Shown here piece after piece: positions 7,332 through 12,515 of a stretch of 14,035 nucleotides of DNA. The DNA lies in contig DGRP01000138.1 of assembly GCA_002391065.1 (NCBI GenBank), positions 1 to 14,035 of the forward strand, written 5' to 3'. Each line of letters opens with the position of its first letter. The first letter of the stretch is position 1. Origin of the DNA: Ruminococcus sp. UBA4385 (GTDB lineage Bacteria > Bacillota_A > Clostridia > Oscillospirales > Ruminococcaceae). The position numbers and the translations under genes were made by a program. The notes under the pieces are model-generated. The model was not told where the DNA came from and searched no databases. It saw only the letters and a program-made list of their open reading frames with translations.

Positions 7332-7805
7332 TCAGAAAAACTCTTCAAACCTGTTTGATTTTATCTCAAACGAATCCTCGCGGTCAGGACCGTTTGCAAT
7401 GCGGTAGTACTTTTCGCCTCTTCTGCGGCTGATGGAGATAGTCTCCTTGTCAAGAAAGATCATACGGTTGACCTCGTTGCAGTCAAGGAGCGCAAGCTCG
7501 CTTTCACCGAGATCGTCATTACCGCAGAGGAGTGCCATTACAAGGTTTTTGTTCTTTTCCATGTGCTCACGCAGCAGCGGCATATCCTCCTTTATCGAGA
7601 ACCTCCACGAGTTTAATCCGTCCTTTGCGGCGGCTTCCTTGTGCGTTTTGTACTTCACAAACAGCGTGAACGATGTGCCCCTTGTGTTCACCTCATAGAT
7701 GCGCCTGTCACTTCCGCTTTCTATCATAACAGGGTCAACACCTCTGCTCATAAGCTTTGAGAGAACTGCTCCGTAGTAAAAATCCGCAGTCCTTATCCTT
7801 GACAT
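7332..7805 (-). CDS. Conserved-looking hypothetical protein, 157 residues
   Basis: Read from the minus strand. The start at 7805 is chosen because GGGAGGTG (complement of 7811-7818) precedes it at a good distance; a longer reading upstream would run across the promoters and into the divergent gene. The protein is soluble, with no signal or membrane segment. Features: a Tyr/Phe-rich N-terminus ADFYYGAVLSKLMSRG (7-22), strands RIYEVN and SFTLFVKYKTHK (35-40, 45-56), SWRFSI (66-71), a helical stretch ending in ALLCGNDDLGESELALLD (91-108) and a basic SISRRRGEKYYRI (124-136). The FVKY, WRF and LLCGNDD elements recall a family of clostridial hypothetical proteins, from memory only. I assign no function. 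It has its own promoter and stands alone. Confidence 0.82.
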   Translation of the reverse strand: MSRIRTADFYYGAVLSKLMSRGVDPVMIESGSDRRIYEVNTRGTSFTLFVKYKTHKEAAAKDGLNSWRFSIKEDMPLLREHMEKNKNLVMALLCGNDDLGESELALLDCNEVNRMIFLDKETISISRRRGEKYYRIANGPDREDSFEIKSNRFEEFF

Positions 7806-7836
7806 AAGCACACCTCCCTTATAATTGCATATTCTT

Positions 7837-7865
7837 ATAATAGCACATTTTTCCGAAAAAGTAAA
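7837..7865 (-). promoter_or_regulatory. Promoter of the minus-strand hypothetical gene
   Basis: On the minus strand, TATTAT (complement of 7837-7842) is preceded by TGC (extended -10) and, 17 bases upstream, by TTTACT (complement of 7860-7865). It lies 32 bases before the start codon. Confidence 0.6.
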
Positions 7866-7877
7866 GCGGAAAATGTG
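7844..7877. repeat. Imperfect inverted repeat in the divergent promoter region
   Basis: CACATTTTTCCG (7844-7855) and CGGAAAATGTG (7867-7877) are complementary except for one extra T in the left arm. The spacer is 11 bases and contains the -35 of the minus-strand promoter. The repeat is upstream of both predicted transcript starts, so it can only act as DNA. Confidence 0.6.
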
Positions 7878-7891
7878 TTCACAGAAAACTG

Positions 7892-7920
7892 TTGAAATAT
7901 ATCGGGAAACATGATATAAT
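7892..7920 (+). promoter_or_regulatory. Promoter of the cysteine-synthase-like gene
   Basis: TTGAAA at 7892-7897 and a perfect TATAAT at 7915-7920 with a 17-base spacer. The expected 5' leader is only about 27 bases, which leaves no room for a T-box or riboswitch. Confidence 0.85.
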
Positions 7921-7953
7921 AACAAGGTTATATAACTATACGGAGGAATGACG

Positions 7954-8886
7954 ATGATATATAATAACGTACTTGAATGTATGGGCCAGACCCCCATGAT
8001 AAGGCTCTCCCGAATGGCAGATCCCGAGGGTGCCGAGATACTTGTAAAGTTCGAGGGGCTCAATGTCGGCGGCTCTATCAAGACGAGAACAGCCTATAAC
8101 ATGATCTGCGATGCAGAGCGTAAGGGTCTGATAAATAAAGATACTATCATAGTTGAGCCTACCTCGGGCAATCAGGGAATAGGACTTGCACTTGTGGGTG
8201 CGGTCAGGGGCTATAAGACAGTCATAATTATGCCCGATTCTGTCAGCGAGGAGAGAAGAAAGCTCGTAGCCCACTACGGCGCAGAGGTAAAGCTTGTTCA
8301 CGATGAGGGCAACATAGGTGAGTGCATTGAAAGATGTATACAGATAGCTGCTGAAATGTCAGCAAATGACCCGAATGTTTTTGTGCCTCAGCAGTTTTCA
8401 AATCCTGCAAACCCCGAAATACACCGCAAGGCTACAGGCCTTGAGATAGCTGAACAGGTAGGAAAGAACATCGACGGCTTCTGCTCGGGAATAGGAACAG
8501 GCGGAACTATCAGCGGCATAGGCGAAACACTCCAGAAGCTTTATCCCGATATTGAGATCTGGGCAGTTGAGCCCGAGCACGCAGCGATCCTTGCAGGCGG
8601 TACGGTAGGAACACATCTGCAAATGGGTATCGGCGACGGAATTATCCCCGATAACCTCAACCGTGAGATATACAGTAACATCTATGTAGTCACCGATGAG
8701 GAGGCTATTCAGACTGCGAAAGACCTCGCAAGGCTTGAGGGTATAATGTGCGGAATTTCCGCAGGCACGAATGTAGCCGCAGCCAGACAGCTTGCAAAGA
8801 AGCTCGGCAAGGGAAAGACAGTAGTAACCGTTCTCCCCGATACAGCAGAGCGCTATTTCTCAACACCTCTTTTCGATAACGAATAA
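7954..8886 (+). CDS. PLP-dependent cysteine synthase family protein
   Basis: A 310-residue fold-type II PLP enzyme like O-acetylserine sulfhydrylase (CysK/CysM), which makes L-cysteine from O-acetylserine and sulfide. I start at ATG 7954: GGAGG (7942-7946) is 7 bases away, against 1 base for the ATG at 7948. The PLP lysine is Lys43 in NVGGSIKTR; the substrate loop is TSGNQG (70-75); the PLP-phosphate loop is GIGTGGT (179-185); the C-terminal PDTAERYFST (295-304) supplies Thr297 to the pyridine nitrogen. The usual loop is TSGNTG and the lysine motif usually SVKDR or SVKCR, so the Q and the T are departures that could alter substrate choice. It could therefore be a cysteine synthase or a related beta-replacement enzyme. 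It is alone in its transcript, with no serine acetyltransferase beside it. Confidence 0.88.
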   Translation: MIYNNVLECMGQTPMIRLSRMADPEGAEILVKFEGLNVGGSIKTRTAYNMICDAERKGLINKDTIIVEPTSGNQGIGLALVGAVRGYKTVIIMPDSVSEERRKLVAHYGAEVKLVHDEGNIGECIERCIQIAAEMSANDPNVFVPQQFSNPANPEIHRKATGLEIAEQVGKNIDGFCSGIGTGGTISGIGETLQKLYPDIEIWAVEPEHAAILAGGTVGTHLQMGIGDGIIPDNLNREIYSNIYVVTDEEAIQTAKDLARLEGIMCGISAGTNVAAARQLAKKLGKGKTVVTVLPDTAERYFSTPLFDNE

Positions 8887-8892
8887 TGCACG

Positions 8893-8925
8893 AAAGGACT
8901 GCTTAGCGCAGTCCTTTTTAGTTTT
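8893..8925 (+). terminator. Intrinsic terminator after the cysteine-synthase-like gene
   Basis: A perfect 10-bp stem AAAGGACTGC (8893-8902) / GCAGTCCTTT (8908-8917), loop TTAGC, followed by TTAGTTTT. It begins 7 bases after the stop codon. Confidence 0.9.
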
Positions 8926-8965
8926 CAACATTTTCTTATTGTTAAGTTGCACAAGAAATGTTGAA
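8924..8965. repeat. 10-bp inverted repeat upstream of the cytidylate-kinase-like promoter
   Basis: TTCAACATTT (8924-8933) and AAATGTTGAA (8956-8965) are perfect complements separated by 22 bases. The right arm ends 31 bases before the -35 at 8997. It is outside the predicted transcript and could be a regulator site; its left arm touches the preceding terminator tail. Confidence 0.45.
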
Positions 8966-8996
8966 CAAATTAGTGCAAGAATTTTTTGGAAAATTG

Positions 8997-9025
8997 TTTA
9001 CAAAAAATAAAAAGTGTGGTATAAT
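8997..9025 (+). promoter_or_regulatory. Promoter of the cytidylate-kinase-like gene
   Basis: TTTACA at 8997-9002, a 17-base spacer and a perfect TATAAT at 9020-9025 preceded by TGG (extended -10). The leader to the ATG at 9081 is about 50 bases and is A-rich. Confidence 0.85.
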
Positions 9026-9080
9026 AAGTTTGTTCTAAGAAACAAATTAATAGAGAACAATAGAGAAATGAGGTGTTGTT

Positions 9081-9710
9081 ATGAGATCGATCGTTACTAT
9101 CAGCCGTGAATTCGGAAGCGGAGGAAGAGAGATAGGCAAGAGACTTGCAGATAAACTCAATGTTCCGTTCTATGATAAGGAGCTGCTTGAAATGGCCTCC
9201 AAGGAGAGTGGAATAGCGAGAGAGCTGTTTGTGAAGAACGATGAATCTTATACCAACAGCTTTTTGTATTCGCTTGTAATGGGAAGCTATCCCATATCGC
9301 CTGACGGAAGGCTCAATCCTGAGCTTCCGCTTAATCATAAGATTTTTCTGGCGCAGTTTGAGACTATCAAGAAGCTGGCTGAGAAGGGTCCTTGCGTAAT
9401 AGTCGGCAGGTGTGCGGATTATGTTCTTAAAGAAGAGCCGAATGTAATAGACTTCTTTATCTCGGGTAATATGTATGATAAGAAAAAGAGAATACTCGAA
9501 AGGTATGATATTGAAAAGCCCAAGGTAGAGGAATTTATCAGAAAGACTGACAAGCGCAGAGCATCATATTATAATTACTATACCGATATGAAGTGGGGCG
9601 ATGCAAGGAATTTTGACCTTTGTATCAATTCCTCAAAGTCGGGAATAGAGGGTGCGGTTGACCTTATGCTTGCTTATATCGGCATTAAGGAAAACAAGCC
9701 TGCGGGTTAG
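9081..9710 (+). CDS. Cytidylate kinase-like family protein
   Basis: A 209-residue P-loop protein of the cytidylate kinase-like family (Cytidylate_kin2). The nucleotide-binding loop is SREFGSGGREIGKRLA (8-23), followed by VPFYDKELL (28-36). VGRCADYVL is at 108-116, then DFFISG, and the KTDKRRASYYNYYTDMKWGD segment (about 153-172) matches the lid-region motif of this family. The true substrate of these paralogues is generally not known; canonical Cmk makes CDP/dCDP from CMP/dCMP, and this protein lacks much of the Cmk CMP-binding insert as far as I can judge. The start has AGGTG (9071-9075) 5 bases upstream. It has its own promoter and its own terminator, so it is expressed alone. NDPs or another small phosphate acceptor are possible substrates; I cannot choose. 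Confidence 0.9.
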   Translation: MRSIVTISREFGSGGREIGKRLADKLNVPFYDKELLEMASKESGIARELFVKNDESYTNSFLYSLVMGSYPISPDGRLNPELPLNHKIFLAQFETIKKLAEKGPCVIVGRCADYVLKEEPNVIDFFISGNMYDKKKRILERYDIEKPKVEEFIRKTDKRRASYYNYYTDMKWGDARNFDLCINSSKSGIEGAVDLMLAYIGIKENKPAG

Positions 9711-9763
9711 TTACTTTTTTAACATTGCAAATTTCTTAAATTCATTTTACTTTCCTTACTACG

Positions 9764-9794
9764 AAAAGAGATCGTCGGGAGACGGTCTCTTTTT
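9764..9794 (+). terminator. Intrinsic terminator after the cytidylate-kinase-like gene
   Basis: A 13-bp stem with one G-U pair, AAAAGAGATCGTC (9764-9776) / GACGGTCTCTTTT (9781-9793), loop GGGA, with the T-tract TTTTT at 9790-9794. It lies 54 bases after the stop. Confidence 0.88.
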
Positions 9795-9952
9795 GTATGA
9801 TACATAGGGAAAAAGTAGGATTTTTAACGGCGTTTTTGAAGCTGTTAAAAAAATATCAATGTACAAACAGAATTAAAATGGTTAATAAGTTTATTGTTAA
9901 AACATAGTAACAGAAATGTCAGTAATTTTCTACTTAAAATAATCAAAAAAAC

Positions 9953-9981
9953 TTGTGTTTGTAAGTATTTTGTTGTATAAT
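9953..9981 (+). promoter_or_regulatory. Probable hydCBA promoter
   Basis: A perfect TATAAT at 9976-9981 with TTGTGT at 9953-9958 and a 17-base spacer. The -35 matches only in TTG, so an activator or the surrounding AT-rich DNA may help. Predicted start is near 9988, giving a leader of about 105 bases. Confidence 0.7.
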
Positions 9982-10055
9982 GTTTATATGACTAGCTATG
10001 TCCTGTTATGCGTATTTGCAGACGGGACTGTATATTGCAGGCATCACCCAAATAA

Positions 10056-10070
10056 GGCGGAAAAACCGCC
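10056..10070 (+). other. Small hairpin in the hyd leader
   Basis: GGCGG (10056-10060) pairs with CCGCC (10066-10070) around an AAAAA loop, 10 bases before the AAGGAGG of hydC. No T-run follows on the plus strand. It could keep the ribosome site open or protect the message end (inference). Confidence 0.5.
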
Positions 10071-10092
10071 AAAATATTAAGGAGGTTGTTTT

Positions 10093-10602
10093 ATGTCAGA
10101 ACAAAACCTGAACCAGTTCAGGGGCACTGAAGCCCAGGAAAAGCAGCTTCAGGAAGTTATCGCAAAGCACCGCGGCCAGCCCGGCGGACTTATGCCAACA
10201 CTTCAGGAAGCACAGGGTATCTACGGCTACCTGCCGGTCGAGGTACAGTCCAAGATCGCAGACGGCCTCGGAGTATCGCTTTCCGAGGTATTCGGTGTAG
10301 CAACATTCTATTCCCAGTTTTCACTTACGCCAAAGGGCGAGCACGTATGCAGCGTCTGTCTTGGAACGGCATGCTACGTTAAGGGCTCGGACAAGATCCT
10401 TGAGGCTCTTGAGAAGAAGCTTGGCATCAAAGCAGGCGAATGTACTGCTGACGGCAAGTTCTCTATTGAGTCCTGCCGCTGTGTAGGAGCTTGCGGACTT
10501 GCACCTGTAATGACCATCGGTGATGAGGTTTACGGAAAGCTTACACCCGATCAGGTCAGCGGCATCATTGATTCCTATATGAATGAAAAGGGAGGCGAGT
10601 AA
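10093..10602 (+). CDS. hydC: NADH-linked [FeFe] hydrogenase subunit HydC (NuoE-like)
   Basis: A 169-residue NuoE/HndA-type subunit with a thioredoxin-like [2Fe-2S] domain. The N-terminal helical part (about 15-75) includes MPTLQEAQGIYGYLP and the VFGVATFYSQF motif (66-76). The cluster ligands are Cys89 and Cys94 in CLGTAC and Cys130 and Cys134 in CVGAC; Cys86 and Cys128 are extra. In trimeric hydrogenases this subunit pairs with the NuoF-like HydB and takes part in electron flow to or from NAD(H). A strong AAGGAGG lies 7 bases before the ATG. It is the first gene of a tight operon, 3 bases before hydB. Length matches the family, and nothing is missing. Confidence 0.95.
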   Translation: MSEQNLNQFRGTEAQEKQLQEVIAKHRGQPGGLMPTLQEAQGIYGYLPVEVQSKIADGLGVSLSEVFGVATFYSQFSLTPKGEHVCSVCLGTACYVKGSDKILEALEKKLGIKAGECTADGKFSIESCRCVGACGLAPVMTIGDEVYGKLTPDQVSGIIDSYMNEKGGE

Positions 10603-10605
10603 AGC

Positions 10606-12498
10606 ATGACGTTTGAAGAACTTACCGCGATAAGAAAGAAGCACTCCGACCTTATCAAGGTCAGAAAGCTTATAGCTTCCGAGGCTGCCGAGATGGCAAA
10701 GAAGACTGAGTACCGTAAGCAGATACTCGTTTGCGGCGGTACAGGCTGTACCTCTTCGGGAAGCAAGAAGATACTTGAGGCTCTTGATAACGAGCTGAAG
10801 GCTCAGGGCATTGAAAATGAGATCCTCGTTGTAAGAACAGGATGCTTCGGCCTTTGCTCACTCGGTCCTATCGTTATCGTTTATCCTGAGGGTACATTCT
10901 ATGCGCAGGTTACTCCTGAGGGCGTTGTAAGGATCGTTGACGAGCATCTTAAGAACGATCAGGTCTGCAAGGATCTTCTCTATAAGGAGACCGTTCATGA
11001 GGACGGCTCTATCATCGGTCTTGCAGAGACTAACTTCTATAAGAAGCAGAAGAGAATCGCTTTGCGTAACTGCGGAGTTATCGACCCCGAGAATATCGAG
11101 GAATATATCGGAACAAGAGGCTATGAGGCTCTTTACAAGGTGCTTGACAGCATGACTCCTGATGAGGTATGTCAGGAAATTCTTGATTCGGGTATCAGAG
11201 GAAGAGGAGGCGCAGGCTTCCCGACAGGAAGAAAGTGGATGTTCACTAAGGATGCTCCCGGCGATGTTAAGTATGTTGCTTGTAACGCCGACGAGGGCGA
11301 CCCCGGTGCATTCATGGACAGATCTATCCTCGAGGGCGACCCTCACGCTATCATCGAGGCTATGACTATAGCTTCCTATGCTGTAGGCGCTCATCAGGGT
11401 TATGTATATGTAAGAGCTGAGTACCCTGTAGCTGTTCACAGACTTCAGGTAGCTCTCGATCAGGCAAGAGAGTACGGACTCCTCGGAAAGAACATCTTCG
11501 GCAAGGGCCATGACTTCGACATCGAGATCAGACTCGGCGCAGGTGCTTTCGTATGCGGTGAGGAAACTGCACTTCTGACCTCTATCGAGGGTAACAGAGG
11601 TGAGCCGAGACCTCGTCCTCCGTTCCCTGCTGTTAAGGGTCTGTTCGGCAAGCCTACTCTGCTTAACAACGTTGAGACCTATGCCAATATCGCTCAGATC
11701 ATCAGAAAGGGCGCTGCATGGTATTCATCTATGGGTACCGAGACCTCTAAGGGTACTAAGGTATTCGCTCTCGGCGGAAAGATCACAAACGTTGGTCTCG
11801 TTGAGATTCCTATGGGTACGACTCTTCGTGAGATCATTGAGGAGATCGGCGGCGGCATTCCTAACGGAAAGAAGTTCAAGGCTGCTCAGACCGGCGGTCC
11901 TTCAGGCGGATGTATCCCTGCTAAGTACATAGATACTCCTATCGACTATGAGTCGCTCGCAAAGCTTGGCTCTATGATGGGTTCGGGCGGACTTATCGTT
12001 ATGGACGAGGACAACTGTATGGTTGACGTATCCAAGTTCTACCTTGAGTTCACCGTTGATGAATCCTGCGGTAAGTGTACACCTTGCCGTGTAGGTACAA
12101 GAAAGCTCCATCAGCTTCTTGATAAGATCACTAAGGGTCAGGGCACTATGGAAGACCTCGATCTTATCGACCAGCTTGCTAACCACATGAAGAGCTCGTC
12201 TCTCTGTGCACTCGGTCAGTCAGCTCCTAACCCTGTACTTTCTACAATCAAACAGTTCAGAGAAGAATATGAGGCTCATATCAAGGAGGGCAGATGCCCT
12301 GCAGGCGTATGTAAGGATCTGCTCAAGTATGAGATCATTGCCGACAAGTGTAAGGGCTGTACGCTCTGCGCTAGAAACTGTCCTGTCAAGGCTATTGAGG
12401 GTACTGTACGTCAGCCTCACGTTATTGACACAGACAAGTGTATCAAGTGCGGCGTATGTATGTCTAACTGTAAGTTCGGCGCAGTTGTGAGAAAGTAA
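10606..12498 (+). CDS. hydB: NADH-linked [FeFe] hydrogenase subunit HydB (NuoF-like)
   Basis: A 630-residue flavoprotein that binds FMN and NAD(H) and passes electrons between NADH, ferredoxin and HydA. Domains in order: an N-terminal thioredoxin-like [2Fe-2S] domain with Cys43, Cys48, Cys80 and Cys84; the NuoF core with the glycine-rich GRGGAGFPTG (199-208), NADEGDPGAFMDRS and GEETALLTSIEGNRGEPRPR; the NuoF [4Fe-4S] site ESCGKCTPC (Cys488, 491, 494) completed by Cys534; and a C-terminal ferredoxin with two CxxCxxCxxxC sets (Cys582, 585, 588, 592 and 612, 615, 618, 622). This is the layout of HydB in electron-bifurcating hydrogenases such as that of Thermotoga maritima. Isoleucine is encoded mostly by ATC, with strong use of GCT and CTT/CTC, as expected for an abundant protein. 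GGAGG at the end of hydC serves its start. Confidence 0.96.
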   Translation: MTFEELTAIRKKHSDLIKVRKLIASEAAEMAKKTEYRKQILVCGGTGCTSSGSKKILEALDNELKAQGIENEILVVRTGCFGLCSLGPIVIVYPEGTFYAQVTPEGVVRIVDEHLKNDQVCKDLLYKETVHEDGSIIGLAETNFYKKQKRIALRNCGVIDPENIEEYIGTRGYEALYKVLDSMTPDEVCQEILDSGIRGRGGAGFPTGRKWMFTKDAPGDVKYVACNADEGDPGAFMDRSILEGDPHAIIEAMTIASYAVGAHQGYVYVRAEYPVAVHRLQVALDQAREYGLLGKNIFGKGHDFDIEIRLGAGAFVCGEETALLTSIEGNRGEPRPRPPFPAVKGLFGKPTLLNNVETYANIAQIIRKGAAWYSSMGTETSKGTKVFALGGKITNVGLVEIPMGTTLREIIEEIGGGIPNGKKFKAAQTGGPSGGCIPAKYIDTPIDYESLAKLGSMMGSGGLIVMDEDNCMVDVSKFYLEFTVDESCGKCTPCRVGTRKLHQLLDKITKGQGTMEDLDLIDQLANHMKSSSLCALGQSAPNPVLSTIKQFREEYEAHIKEGRCPAGVCKDLLKYEIIADKCKGCTLCARNCPVKAIEGTVRQPHVIDTDKCIKCGVCMSNCKFGAVVRK

Positions 12499-12515
12499 GG
12501 AAGGAGGGCACATTT

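Larger units (their letters stand above)
9711..10092 (+). other. 382-bp intergenic region before the hydrogenase operon
   Basis: This AT-rich stretch has no convincing gene. In order it holds an AT-rich segment, the terminator at 9764-9794, an 11-bp inverted repeat with one G-U pair (TTTTTAACGGC 9821-9831 / GCTGTTAAAAA 9841-9851, no T-run after it), a TTGTTA / TAACAG half-site pair at 9894-9913, the hyd promoter at 9953-9981, a 30-codon ORF beginning near the predicted transcript start (9988-10080) and a GGCGG/CCGCC hairpin (10056-10070) just before the hydC ribosome site. The 150 bases upstream of the promoter are ample room for regulator binding. Confidence 0.7.

Noticed and set aside
7806..8081. 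Upstream extension of the minus-strand gene to 8081
   Set aside because: It crosses two promoters and the start of the divergent gene; the strong ribosome site belongs to the start at 7805.
9821..9851. Second terminator upstream of the hyd operon
   Set aside because: The inverted repeat is not followed by a T-run on either strand.
9894..9913. Rex operator before hydCBA as an annotated site
   Set aside because: The half-sites fit, but the gap is two bases longer than the clostridial consensus, so I report it only as a finding.
9988..10092. Riboswitch in the hyd leader
   Set aside because: The leader is about 105 bases with one 5-bp hairpin; I see no match to cyclic-di-GMP, FMN, cobalamin or other classes I know.
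10858..11511. 217-codon open frame on the minus strand inside hydB
   Set aside because: Antisense to a strongly conserved NuoF-like core; long antisense frames are expected with this codon bias.
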